64,000 nt of DNA, from assembly GCA_014218215.1 (NCBI GenBank), contig CP043652.1, forward strand, positions 372,001-436,000. Direction: 5' to 3'. The position numbers were made by a program, and so were the translations under genes. This stretch comes from Geodermatophilaceae bacterium NBWT11. Its GTDB lineage: Bacteria; Actinomycetota; Actinomycetes; Mycobacteriales; Geodermatophilaceae. Below are positions 49,299 to 57,575 of this stretch, one piece after another (within the stretch, counting starts at the first letter, position 1; every line of letters begins with the position of its first letter). Below the pieces are notes generated by a model. The model did no database searches and was not told the DNA's origin. It worked only from the letters and a program-made list of their open reading frames with translations.

Positions 49299-50913
49299 TC
49301 ACTCGCAGCCGACGCCGTCCCCGTCCCGGTCCAGACCGGCTCGGTAGCCGGGGTCACCGCGGAACACCGGGGCCGCGCCCGCCGCGCGGGCCGCGTCGCA
49401 GTTCTCGAAGTAGGCACCCGCCGGAGCCGGCGCCGGAGCAGGGGCAGGGGCCGGGGTGGGGGCCGGGGCCGGGGCCGGGGGCACGGTGGTGACCGGGGCC
49501 GGAGCGGGCGCCGGGGCCGGGGCCGGGACGACGGGAGCCGTCGTCGTCCGGGGGGGCAGCGGTCGGGGCAGGAGTGCCGGGCGCCGCGGTGGCGACCGGC
49601 GCGGGGAGCACCGCGACGACACCGTCGGGCAGCAGCTGGTCGGGGCAGCTGGAGAGCACGGTCGCCATCGCGTTGTGCTCGGCCTGCGTCGTCCACAGGC
49701 CGTAACTGACCTTCACCGCGACCTGCCGGGCCACGTAGTCGCAGCGGTAGGAGCGGTTCGGCGGCAGCCAGGTCGCGGTGTCGCCGTCCCCCTTCTGCTG
49801 GTTGAGCCGACCGTCGACGGCGAGCAGGTTCAGCGGGTCGTTGGCGAACTGGGTCCGCCGGGTGTCGTCCCAGCCCTGCGCGCCGGTCTGCCAGCTGTTG
49901 GACAACGAGACGACGTGGTCGATCTGGACGAGCTCGCTGGTGCCCTGGCCGCGCTGGAAGGTCAGGGTGACCCCGGCGTAGGGCTCGGCGAGGGTGCCGG
50001 AGAGGACGACGCAGTCCCGGGTGCCGGCCTTGAACGCCTCCCCGGTGAGGTCACGGGCGAGGACGTCGTTGCGGGTGTCGCACCCGTTGCGGTCGGTGTC
50101 GACCCAGCCGGCTCCGAACAGGTCCCGCTCGTAGCCCGTCTTGGGGGCGCGCCCCTGGACCGGGAGGGCGGCGAGCGCGGCCAGAGCGGTCGTGGGACCG
50201 GCGGCGGCCACGACCGACGCGGCGTCGGCGTCGCTGAGCAGCCCGGTCCCCGGGTCGCGGGTGGCGGCGGTGCCCTCGTCGGTCTCCGCCAGGGCCGCTG
50301 CTTCGTCCGCCGCGGCGGCCTCGAGCTCGACGTCGGTGGTGGGCGCCGCGGCGCTGGTCGGGGCGGTCGAGGCGGTCGGCGCCACCTCGGGGTCCCCGCC
50401 GGCGGCGACGCCGATGCCGAGCAGCACGGCGATCGCGGCCACCGCGGCGAGGAGTGCCGTCTTCATGCGACGGGGACGTCTGGGCTCGGCAGAGGAGGCC
50501 GGGGTCGCCGACGGTGCCACGTGCCGCGGCCATGAGGGCACCACAGGCGCAGCCGGCACCGGCAGCGGCGCCCGACCTCCGTCGGCGATCACGACGAAGG
50601 CGTCGAGCACCTCGGTGGGGAACGCGGTGTCGAAGCGGAAGTGCACGTCACGGGCCCGGACGTCGGCGCCGGGCACCTGCATCGCCTGCTGGCGCACGGC
50701 GGTCCCGTTCGAGCTCAGCTTGGCCCCGTCCAGGTACAGGACGACGTCGTGCCCGGCCCCTCCACGGACCAGCCGCAAGTACTTCGCCTTCCCGTTCGGT
50801 GGCACGACGTCGAACCCCAACCGGGCGGCGCGGGCGGCGACGGCGCGGGCGGGAGTTCCGGGTGTCGCGGCCTCGAAGCCGGTGAGCAGTGCCTCGACGG
50901 CATCGGACGACAT
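49299..50913 (-). CDS. Membrane-tethered HNH nuclease (DUF1524) with Excalibur domain, frameshifted in a poly-G tract
   Basis: From ATG (MSSDAVEALLTGFEAATPG) the frame gives an N-terminal cytosolic domain of unknown type (about 1-115), a Pro-rich linker, RRPRR, a membrane helix (about 152-170), a disordered Ala/Thr stretch, and a DUF1524 nuclease domain with LVQIDHVVSLSNSW and ANDPLNLLAV as the HNH core. In the current frame it ends after about 519 residues at 49354 in Pro/Gly-rich nonsense. Another frame continues into a Pro/Ala linker and an Excalibur calcium-binding motif (AYFENCDAARAAGAAPVFRG ... DRDGDGVGCE) ending at 49299. The switch is at G7 (49550-49556); six Gs would join them. Expected to be an extracellular nuclease. 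Confidence 0.82.
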
Positions 50914-51087
50914 GCGGTGTTTCCCCCGTGACTGTTCTCTGGACGAGCACGGCGATCCTGCGGGGTCTCGGTGGCGACAGGCCGGTCCGACACGCATCGC
51001 CATCCCGGGTGCCCCACCCGCCTCACCGATGAGTCCGTGGGCCCGACGGAGTCCAGCCGAGGACACCCCCACCGACAGGAGAGCCCG

Positions 51088-51420
51088 ATGACCATCACGA
51101 ACGCACTGGCCAGCCTCGCCGTCTCCGACCTGGACCGCGCCGAGCGCTGGTACGCCACCCTGTTCGACCGCGCCCCCGACGCCCGCCCGATGGACGGCCT
51201 GCTGGAGTGGCACCTGCCCGACGGCGGCGTCCAGGTGTTCCTCGAGGCCGACCGGGCCGGGCGGTCCGGCGTCACGCTGGCCACCGACGACCTGGACGCG
51301 GTGGTCGCGGCGCTGACCGCGGCCGGGATCGACCACGACGGTCCCCAGCAGGCGACGGCGTCCCGGCTGCTGCAGCTGGCCGACCCGGACGGCAACCGGG
51401 TCGTACTGACCGGAGCCTGA
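51088..51420 (+). CDS. VOC-family (glyoxalase-like) protein
   Basis: 110 residues starting MTITNALASLAVSDLDRAERWYATLF. Both beta-alpha-beta-beta-beta units are visible: AVSDLDRAERWYATLFDRAPDARP and LATDDLDAVVAALTAAGIDHDG, ending LLQLADPDGNRVVLTG, the common VOC C-terminus. The Glu in the first unit (LLEWHLPDGG) and the later Asp are candidate metal ligands. It may detoxify an aldehyde or antibiotic, but the family is functionally diverse. AGGAGAG precedes the ATG. Confidence 0.88.
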   Translation: MTITNALASLAVSDLDRAERWYATLFDRAPDARPMDGLLEWHLPDGGVQVFLEADRAGRSGVTLATDDLDAVVAALTAAGIDHDGPQQATASRLLQLADPDGNRVVLTGA

Positions 51421-51445
51421 CCGCCGACAAGGCAGGCTGTCCCCC

Positions 51446-53179
51446 GTGCAGCACATCGGGATCGACCTCGCCTGGGGGTTCAAGTCGCCCACCGGGCTCG
51501 CGGTGCTCGACGACGACGGGCGGCTGGTGCACGTCTCCGCCGTCCGCACCGACGAGCAGATCGAGGCCGCGCTCGCCCCGTTCGTCGCCGGCCCCTGCAT
51601 CGTGGCCATCGACGCACCGCTGCTGGTCACCAACGCGACGGGCAACCGGGACGCCGAGAAGGAGCTCAACGCCGACTTCGCGAAGTTCCAGGCCGGGGCG
51701 CACCCGACCAACCAGGGCAAGCCCGAGTTCACCGACGGCGACACCCGCGGCGGCCGGCTGGCCCGTCGGCTCGGACTGGACCTGAACCCCCGCTCGGGCC
51801 GGGAACGGCGCGGCATCGAGGTCTACCCGCACGCGGCGACCGTCTCGCTGTTCCGGCTGGGCAAGACGCTGAAGTACAAGAACAAGCCGGGCCGGGAGTT
51901 CCCCCAGCTGCAGGCCGAGTTGCTCGTGCTCATGGACCACCTGGCCGCGGTGTCGGAGCTGCAGCTGGGCTCGCTGTTCGCCGACCTGCGCGACCAGGTG
52001 GTCACGGCGACGAAGAAGTCGCAGCTGCGGGTGGTCGAGGACCAGGTCGACGCGGTCGTCTGCGCGTACGTGGGTTGGATCGCCGTCCGCCGTCCGGACG
52101 ACGTGACCACCTACGGCGACGCGACGTCGGGCGCGATCGTCACCCCCACCCTGCCCTCGGACCTGCTGCCGCTGAAGGCCACACCCCCACCCGACCTGGA
52201 CCCGGTGCCGCGTGCCATCCAGGCCTACGCCGACACCTACCCGGAGACCGTCACCGCTGCAGAATCGGCGTTGGCCCTGGTCAGCGGTCTGCTCAACGAG
52301 GCTGGGATCAACTACCTGTCGGTGACCGGGCGGGCGAAGACGATCGCCTCCTACGCGGAGAAGGCGACGCGGGAGATGGACGGCGTCCGGCTGTACGCCG
52401 ACCCGGCCACCGAGATCGGCGACGTGATCGGCGTCCGGGTGATCACCTACGTGCAGAGCGACGTCGTCGTGGTGGCCGAGCTGCTCGCCGAGCAGGTGGT
52501 GGTGCTCGACGACCGCGACCTCGCCTCGCAGACCGCACGCGAGGGCCGGTTCGGCTACGCCAGCCGGCACCTGCAGATCGCCGTCGACCCCGCCCGCGCC
52601 GACGAGTGGCCGGCGCTGCGCGACCGGCGGGTGCAGGTCCAGGTGCGCACCGTGCTGCAGCACGCGTGGGCCGAGTTCGAGCACGACATCCGCTACAAGG
52701 GCACGGTGCCCGCCGAGCACGCCTCGGAGTTCGACCGCCGGTTCACCCTGGCCGCGGGCCTGCTGGAGCTCGCCGACCAGGAGTTCACCGCGATCCGCGA
52801 GCGGCTGCGCGCCCCGGCGATCGAGGCCACCGAGGACGAGGACCCCGACGACCCGCGCATCGCCCCCCGCGAGCTGGCCGCCTTCCTGGCCGGCCAGTAC
52901 GCCGACGCCGACTGGTCCCGCCCGGACCACTACGACTGGATCTCCGGCCTGCTCCTCGAGCTGGGCGTGACGTCGCTGGTGGAGCTGGGTGACGTGCTCC
53001 GGACGGCGGACGACGCCGCGATCGCCGAGAAGATGGGCTACCGGTACCCGCCGGGCGCCGTCCGCCGGCTCGACGACGCGCTGCTGTCGGCGTTCGGGGA
53101 GCGGTACGTGGAGCTGCACGGCAACGCGCACCGGGCGCCGGCGCTGCGGGCGAGGCTGGAGAAGCTCACCGGGCGATGA
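51446..53179 (+). CDS. DUF429 (RNase H-like) fused to a RelA/SpoT-type synthetase domain
   Basis: 577 residues, a two-domain fusion. Residues 1-235: DUF429 predicted RNase H-like nuclease, opening IGIDLAWGFKSPTG (Asp7), CIVAIDAPLLVTNATGNRDA (Asp56) and EDQVDAVVCAYVG near 198-210. Residues 255-455: RelA/SpoT domain with TGRAKTIASYAEKA (296-306), EIGDVIGVRVITY (Asp326), GRFGYASRHLQI (368-378) and the C-terminal QVQVRTVLQHAWAEFEHDIRYKG (397-419). The alarmone synthetases normally have Glu in E-x-Q-x-R-T; here residue 397 is Gln. The last 120 residues have no known domain. Possible roles: alarmone synthetase-like, a toxic synthetase, or an RNA-linked nucleotidyl enzyme. Confidence 0.88.
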   Translation: MQHIGIDLAWGFKSPTGLAVLDDDGRLVHVSAVRTDEQIEAALAPFVAGPCIVAIDAPLLVTNATGNRDAEKELNADFAKFQAGAHPTNQGKPEFTDGDTRGGRLARRLGLDLNPRSGRERRGIEVYPHAATVSLFRLGKTLKYKNKPGREFPQLQAELLVLMDHLAAVSELQLGSLFADLRDQVVTATKKSQLRVVEDQVDAVVCAYVGWIAVRRPDDVTTYGDATSGAIVTPTLPSDLLPLKATPPPDLDPVPRAIQAYADTYPETVTAAESALALVSGLLNEAGINYLSVTGRAKTIASYAEKATREMDGVRLYADPATEIGDVIGVRVITYVQSDVVVVAELLAEQVVVLDDRDLASQTAREGRFGYASRHLQIAVDPARADEWPALRDRRVQVQVRTVLQHAWAEFEHDIRYKGTVPAEHASEFDRRFTLAAGLLELADQEFTAIRERLRAPAIEATEDEDPDDPRIAPRELAAFLAGQYADADWSRPDHYDWISGLLLELGVTSLVELGDVLRTADDAAIAEKMGYRYPPGAVRRLDDALLSAFGERYVELHGNAHRAPALRARLEKLTGR

Positions 53180-53208
53180 GTCCCGGGCCGCGGCCCGGTC
53201 CTCCTCGC

Positions 53209-53808
53209 ATGGGAATCGTGACGACGTCGGCATCGGTGTCCGTGGACGGCTTCATCGCCCACGACGACGACACCCCCGGGCACCTCTTCGACTGGTACGG
53301 CAGTGGGGACGTCGAGGTGCCCAACGCCGGGGACCTCCCGCCGTTCCGGCTGAGCCGGGCGAGCGCCGACCACTGGACGACGTGGCGCGCGTCGCTGGGT
53401 GCGCTGGTCGTCGGGCGCCGGTTGTTCGACCTGACCGACGGCTGGCACGGGGTGCACCCGCTGGGTGTCCCGGTCGTCGTCCTGACCCACGAGCCGCCGC
53501 TCGACTGGCAGTGGGCCGGCCCGTCGACGACGTTCGAGACCTCCCTGGGGGACGCGGTCGCGACGGCTCAGGAGCTCGCCGGGGACGCCGTCGTCGGCCT
53601 GGCCGCCGGGACGGTCGCCGGTCAGGCGCTGGCCGCGGGCCTGCTGGACCGAGTCGACATGGACCTGGTGCCCGTCGTCCTCGGGTCGGGACGCCGGTAC
53701 TTCGGAGACGTCCCCCTGGACACGGTGCTGCTGGGTGACCCGACGGTGTGCTTGCAGGGCGACCGGGTCACCCACCTGTCGTTCCCGGTCAGGGCTGCGG
53801 CGCGCTGA
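53209..53808 (+). CDS. Dihydrofolate reductase-family (RibD C-terminal-like) protein
   Basis: 199 residues from ATG giving MGIVTTSASVSVDGFIAHDD, the standard opening of the family. An ATG overlapping the previous stop (53176) would add 11 Pro/Arg residues and is less likely, although it would be translationally coupled. A 14-nt palindrome (CGGGCCGCGGCCCG) lies between the two starts. ALVVGRRLFDLTDGWHG and VVGLAAGTVAGQALAAGLLDRVDMDLVPVVLGSGRRYFG are the RibD_C NADPH-binding and dimer motifs. It reduces an unknown substrate with NADPH. It overlaps the convergent GGDEF-EAL gene by 20 bases. Confidence 0.88.
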   Translation: MGIVTTSASVSVDGFIAHDDDTPGHLFDWYGSGDVEVPNAGDLPPFRLSRASADHWTTWRASLGALVVGRRLFDLTDGWHGVHPLGVPVVVLTHEPPLDWQWAGPSTTFETSLGDAVATAQELAGDAVVGLAAGTVAGQALAAGLLDRVDMDLVPVVLGSGRRYFGDVPLDTVLLGDPTVCLQGDRVTHLSFPVRAAAR

Positions 53809-55543
53809 CCTGCGCGTCGTCGGACCAGCCGAGGCCCGCGACCACCTCGGCCAACGGCGCCGGCGGGCCGTACAACCAGCCCTGCCCGTAGGTGCAGCCC
53901 AGGGTGTCCAGCAGCGCTGCCTGCTCGGCGCTCTCCACGCCCTCGGCGACGACGTCCAGACCCAGCCCGGTGGCCAGCCCGACGATGCTGCGCAGCAGCT
54001 GGGCCCGCCGCGGTGAGGTGGTGATGGTGGCGATGAACGAGGAGTCGACCTTGAGGACGTCGGCCGGGAGGGTGTCCAGCCGGCTCAGCGAGGAGTAGCC
54101 GGTGCCGAAGTCGTCGATCGCGACGACGATGCCCTGGGCGCGGAGGGTGTCCAGCGCGCAGACGGCCTCGGTGGACTCGGCGTCCAGCAGACTCTCGGTC
54201 ACCTCGAGCACGGTCTCGGCGGCCGGCCACCCGGTCTCGGCGAGGATCGCCCGCACGCGCTCGGGGTAGCCGGGGTCGCAGAGCTCCAGTCCGGACACGT
54301 TGACGCCCAGGCGCAGCCGCCGGCCGGTGCGGGCGTACAGGTCGGCGAGCTGGCCGGTGGCGCTGCGCAGCACGTGCTCACCGAGCGCCCCGATGAGGTG
54401 GTGCCGCTCGGCGAGGGCGATGAACTCCTCCGGCGGCACCGGGCCCACCCCGGGTCGGTTCCACCGGGCCAGGGCCTCGACGCCGAGGACGGAGTCGGTG
54501 GCCAGCTGCTGGATGGGCTGGAAGTACACGTGCACGTCCCCGGCGCGGACGGCGGCGGCCAGGTCGCTGACCAGCTGGGGGACGTCGCCGCCCTCCAGCT
54601 CGCAGCGGCCGCGCCCGGCGGCCTTGGCCGCGTAGAGCGCCTGGTCGGCGCGGCGCATCAGCTGGGCCGCGCTCTCCCCCGGCACGTGCTGGGCCACCCC
54701 CACCGAGAGCCGCAGCTCGGGGTGCCGGGCGCAGACCCCGCGCACCAGGGCGAGGGCCTCGGTGCCGGCCAGACCGGGGAGCAGCAGCGCGAACTCGTCG
54801 CCGCCGTGCCGGGCCAGCACCGCCCCCGCCGGCAGCTCCGACGTCCACGCCTCGGCGACCTGGCGGAGCACCAGGTCCCCGGCGGCGTGGCCCTGGGTGT
54901 CGTTGACCGCCTTGAAGCCGTCCAGGTCGAGCAGCGCGCCCGAGAGCGGGGCGTCGTCCCCGGTGGCGAGCAGTTCCTGCATGGCCTGGTCGAAGCCGCG
55001 GCGGTTCTTGAGGTCGGTGAGCGGGTCGCGGCTGGCACCCGAGGCGCGCAGCACCAGGCTGCGGGTGACGGTGCCCAGCGCGACGACCACTGCTTGCAGG
55101 GCCAGCGCGGTGGGGAGGGCCACATCGCCCTGCACGTGGAGGGCGAGTGTCGCGGCCACCAGGGCGCCCACCAGGTAGGCCGTGCCGACGACGAGGCTGA
55201 AGAACAGGTAGCCGACCACGACCACGAACGACATCAACGCGGCGACCACCAGCGCGCTGGCCGCGTCCGGCGCCAGCACGACGGCGACGGCGATCAGGAC
55301 CACCGCGGAACTGATGGCGACGTGGAAGGCCCAGCGCGGCCAGCCACGCGCCCAGCGGTGGACGACGACCGCGCAGGCGAAGGCCGTGGCGGACAGCGTC
55401 AGGAGTGCGACCTCCTGGGCGCCGCGGGTGTCTGCGCCCCAGGTGATGAGCAGTCCGGCCAGCCCGCCGACGACGTAGAAGACGGCGATGGTGCCCGCCA
55501 TCGCCCGGGGTGTGGCGACCTCGGGCGTGCGGAGCAGCTTCAC
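53789..55543 (-). CDS. Membrane GGDEF-EAL protein (c-di-GMP turnover)
   Basis: 584 residues. About six membrane helices (15-160), then GGDEF at 247-251 in LARHGGDEFALLLPG, and the EAL domain (GVEALARWNRP at 354-363, with NVS at 415-417, EVTES at 447-451, DDFGTGYSS at 477-485, KVD at 498-500 and EGVE at 534-537). Both domains look catalytically complete; the GGDEF lacks an inhibitory RxxD five residues upstream. It may both make and degrade c-di-GMP. The N-terminal membrane part resembles MASE-type sensors, with no known ligand. The GTG start is the only one that keeps the first helix. Confidence 0.93.
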   Translation of the reverse strand: MKLLRTPEVATPRAMAGTIAVFYVVGGLAGLLITWGADTRGAQEVALLTLSATAFACAVVVHRWARGWPRWAFHVAISSAVVLIAVAVVLAPDAASALVVAALMSFVVVVGYLFFSLVVGTAYLVGALVAATLALHVQGDVALPTALALQAVVVALGTVTRSLVLRASGASRDPLTDLKNRRGFDQAMQELLATGDDAPLSGALLDLDGFKAVNDTQGHAAGDLVLRQVAEAWTSELPAGAVLARHGGDEFALLLPGLAGTEALALVRGVCARHPELRLSVGVAQHVPGESAAQLMRRADQALYAAKAAGRGRCELEGGDVPQLVSDLAAAVRAGDVHVYFQPIQQLATDSVLGVEALARWNRPGVGPVPPEEFIALAERHHLIGALGEHVLRSATGQLADLYARTGRRLRLGVNVSGLELCDPGYPERVRAILAETGWPAAETVLEVTESLLDAESTEAVCALDTLRAQGIVVAIDDFGTGYSSLSRLDTLPADVLKVDSSFIATITTSPRRAQLLRSIVGLATGLGLDVVAEGVESAEQAALLDTLGCTYGQGWLYGPPAPLAEVVAGLGWSDDAQVSAPQP

Positions 55544-55618
55544 CGACCCATTTCAGCACCGATCCGGTTCCGCGCCGGGGATGTCGGCGCGGTTCCCCCG
55601 GCAGGGTGACCACTGTCG

Positions 55619-56566
55619 CTACAGCACCCGCACGGGTGCGCCCGCCAGCCAGGCCGCGACGTCGGCGACGGCGTCGCGCCAGAAGACCTCGTAGGTGCGC
55701 TCGGTGACGTAGCCCAGGTGCGGGGTGAGGACGGCGTGGCGCAGCTCCCGTAGTGGGGAGTCCACCGGGAGCGGTTCGGTGTCGTAGACGTCGAGACCGG
55801 CGCCGCGGATCGTCCCGTCCCGGAGTGCCGCGACGAGGGCGGTCTCGTCGACGATCGGCCCGCGGCTGGTGTTGACCAGGATCGCGGTCGGCTTCATCAA
55901 CGCGAGCTCGGGTGCGCCGAGGAGCCCGCGGGTGCGGTCGGAGAGCTTGAGGTGGATCGAGACGACGTCCGCCGTGCGCAGCAGTTCGTCACGCTCGACC
56001 CGACGGACGCCGACCTCGGCGGCGCGCTCGTCGGTGAGGTTCTGGCTCCACGCGACGACGTCCATGCCGAAGGCCTGCCCAACCCGGGCGACCGCCGAGC
56101 CGAGGTTGCCCAGCCCGATGACGCCCAGGGTGGCGCCGGCGAGATCGCGGCCGACGGTGTGCTGCCAGCCGCCGGCCCGCATCGAGGCGTCCTCGACCGA
56201 GATGTTGCGGGCGACGGCGAGGATCAGCGCCCAGGTCATCTCGGCGGTGGCCGGCCCGTGCGCGCCGGTGCCGCTGACGGTGATGCCCAGGTCACTCGCC
56301 GCGTCGAGGTCGATGGCGGCGTTGGCCGCGCCGGTGGTGACCAGCAGGCGGAGGTCGGTGAGGCGTTCCAGCACCTCGCGGGGGAAGGCGGTGCGCTCGC
56401 GCATGGCGACGACGACGTCGAAGCCGCGGAGCCTGGCCACGAGGGCATCGGGGTCTTCCACGTGGTCGGCGAAGGCGACCACCTCTGCCTCGGCTGGCAG
56501 CGTCGACCAGTCGGCAAAGCGGGCGGCGGCGGACTGGTGGTCGTCGAGGAGCGCGATGCGGTGCAC
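55619..56566 (-). CDS. D-2-hydroxyacid dehydrogenase
   Basis: 315 residues. NAD-binding motif GVIGLGNLGSAVARVGQAFG at about 145-165, then the catalytic Arg in VNTSRGPIVDETALVAALRDG, the Glu in LDVYDTEPLPVDSPL, and the His in LTPHLGYVT. These are the canonical Arg-Glu-His residues of the family. It probably interconverts a 2-keto acid with its D-hydroxy form. GTG start (VHRIALLDDHQ). It is the last gene of a three-gene minus-strand set (unknown, membrane, dehydrogenase) downstream of a SAM-type riboswitch, so its substrate may relate to methionine or SAM metabolism, which is inference. Confidence 0.92.
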   Translation of the reverse strand: MHRIALLDDHQSAAARFADWSTLPAEAEVVAFADHVEDPDALVARLRGFDVVVAMRERTAFPREVLERLTDLRLLVTTGAANAAIDLDAASDLGITVSGTGAHGPATAEMTWALILAVARNISVEDASMRAGGWQHTVGRDLAGATLGVIGLGNLGSAVARVGQAFGMDVVAWSQNLTDERAAEVGVRRVERDELLRTADVVSIHLKLSDRTRGLLGAPELALMKPTAILVNTSRGPIVDETALVAALRDGTIRGAGLDVYDTEPLPVDSPLRELRHAVLTPHLGYVTERTYEVFWRDAVADVAAWLAGAPVRVL

Positions 56567-56586
56567 GTGCTCCGGTCTACTCCCGG

Positions 56587-56868
56587 TCAGCCCCAGCTGC
56601 CTGCTCGGGCCGCGGCGGTGTTGGGGTCCTCGTCGACCAGCCGCCACCAGTGGCCCCCGACCACGGACTCCTCGTCGCCGTCCTCCCCCGGGTCGCCCCG
56701 GCGGACGGCGACGCCCATCGACGTGACCACCAGTGCCGCGAGCCCGCAGAACAGCCAGACCGTCGCGATCCCGGCCAGTGCGGGCACGAAGCCGCCGACC
56801 AGCAACGGGGTGAGGACGCCGAAGAGCAGCAGGCGCGGGGAGACGGGGTCGTTGACGGTGCGGTCCAC
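56587..56868 (-). CDS. Small two-helix membrane protein, 93 aa
   Basis: GTG start with AGGAG upstream. Two hydrophobic helices (LLLFGVLTPLLVGGFVPALAG and ATVWLFCGLAALVVTSMGVAV) are followed by an acidic, Gly-rich tail. Both ends probably face the cytosol. No family recognised. It is 20 bases upstream of the D-2-hydroxyacid dehydrogenase, so probably co-transcribed. Confidence 0.72.
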   Translation of the reverse strand: MDRTVNDPVSPRLLLFGVLTPLLVGGFVPALAGIATVWLFCGLAALVVTSMGVAVRRGDPGEDGDEESVVGGHWWRLVDEDPNTAAARAGSWG

Positions 56869-56934
56869 GGGGCGGGCTCCTGTCGGGGTGGTCCCGCTCG
56901 CATCGGCGCCTGCCCCGTGGTTGTTGAGGCGGTC

Positions 56935-57336
56935 TCACCCGTCGGCGGGAGAGCAGGGGCTGGCTCCCTCACCGGGGAGCCGCACGGAGAAGGCGGCCCG
57001 GTGGCCTTCGTCGGGCAGGTCGAGCAGCAGGAGGTGGTGCCGCCGGTCGAGCTGGGCCACCGCCCCGTGCCGGCGGACGAGAGCGGCCAGCCGCGGGGCG
57101 TCGTGGGTGCGGACGCGGAGCAGTTGGTCGCCCGCCGCCACGACCGCGGACTCCCGGTCGACGTCCATCACGACCACGACGTCGCGGGTCAGAGCCTCGG
57201 CGGACAACCGGACCTGGATGTGGTGCGGACGGTGACCGGGGGCCTGCCGTACGCAGTCGGCGAATGACGGCAGGTGCCGCGGGACGTCGGTGTACGGCGG
57301 CTCGAAACGGTCGCCGTGGGAGGTGTCATCAGGCAT
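56935..57336 (-). CDS. Uncharacterised protein, 133 aa, downstream of a SAM-type riboswitch
   Basis: ATG start (MPDDTSHGDRFEPPYTDVPR). The N-terminal 30 residues look disordered; the rest has mixed beta strands (IQVRLSAEALTRDVVVVMDV, LLRVRTHDAPRLAALVRR, LLLLDLPDEGHRAAFSVRL) resembling a small ferredoxin-like or PII-like fold, without clear matches. No cysteine cluster or signal peptide. Its 5' leader carries a SAM-IV-like aptamer and a stem-loop next to the start codon, so its synthesis probably depends on SAM level. That is the best clue to function. Confidence 0.72.
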   Translation of the reverse strand: MPDDTSHGDRFEPPYTDVPRHLPSFADCVRQAPGHRPHHIQVRLSAEALTRDVVVVMDVDRESAVVAAGDQLLRVRTHDAPRLAALVRRHGAVAQLDRRHHLLLLDLPDEGHRAAFSVRLPGEGASPCSPADG

Positions 57337-57353
57337 GGGAGCCCTCTCGCCCC

Positions 57354-57373
57354 GGGGCGCCGTCTGGCGCCCC
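57354..57373 (-). promoter_or_regulatory. Stem-loop next to the start codon, expression platform
   Basis: GGGGCGCC-agac-GGCGCCCC on the transcript: a perfect 8-bp stem with a four-base loop, 17 bases before the ATG and just after the aptamer. It may terminate transcription or hide the nearby GAGAGGG ribosome site when the aptamer folds around SAM. Confidence 0.65.
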
Positions 57374-57403
57374 GTCCTTGCCGACCGCAGACGCGGTCGA
57401 CCC

Positions 57404-57485
57404 GGTCTTCTCCCGGAGGCACCTTGCGCGGAGCGAGGTTGCCGGGACAGCAAGCCGGGAGGCTGTGCGCTGTCCGCTCTGGACC
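57404..57485 (-). ncRNA. SAM-IV-like riboswitch aptamer
   Basis: Read on the minus strand, the leader starts with GGTC and ends with GACC, forming the closing P1 stem. Next come CAGAGC and a hairpin GGACAGC...GCTGTCC containing GCCTCCCGGC, then the conserved CCCGGCAACC, and then the helix-joining CAAGGTGCCTCCGGGAGAAGACC. The GGUC-NNGAG entry, the GCAACC core and the GGUGCC-CGGG-GA-GACC exit closely follow the SAM-IV riboswitches known in actinomycetes. Specificity for SAM over SAH or a variant ligand is not proven. It precedes an uncharacterised gene, which is unusual. Confidence 0.8.
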
Positions 57486-57575
57486 TGGCTCTCACTTTAG
57501 GACGGGGGTCTGACAGAACCGCACCCTGTGGACAAGATCATCGCGGTGGCCGCCGTTCGCGCGAGGCTGCCGGGC

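Noticed and set aside
51030-51080. CCGATGAG-like stretch suggesting a hammerhead ribozyme upstream of the VOC gene
   Set aside because: The GAAA core and paired stems are missing.
53176-53208. ATG overlapping the DUF429-RelA/SpoT stop as start of the DHFR-like gene
   Set aside because: It would add a Pro/Arg-rich tail unlike the family, whose proteins begin with the MGxVTT-type strand at 53209.
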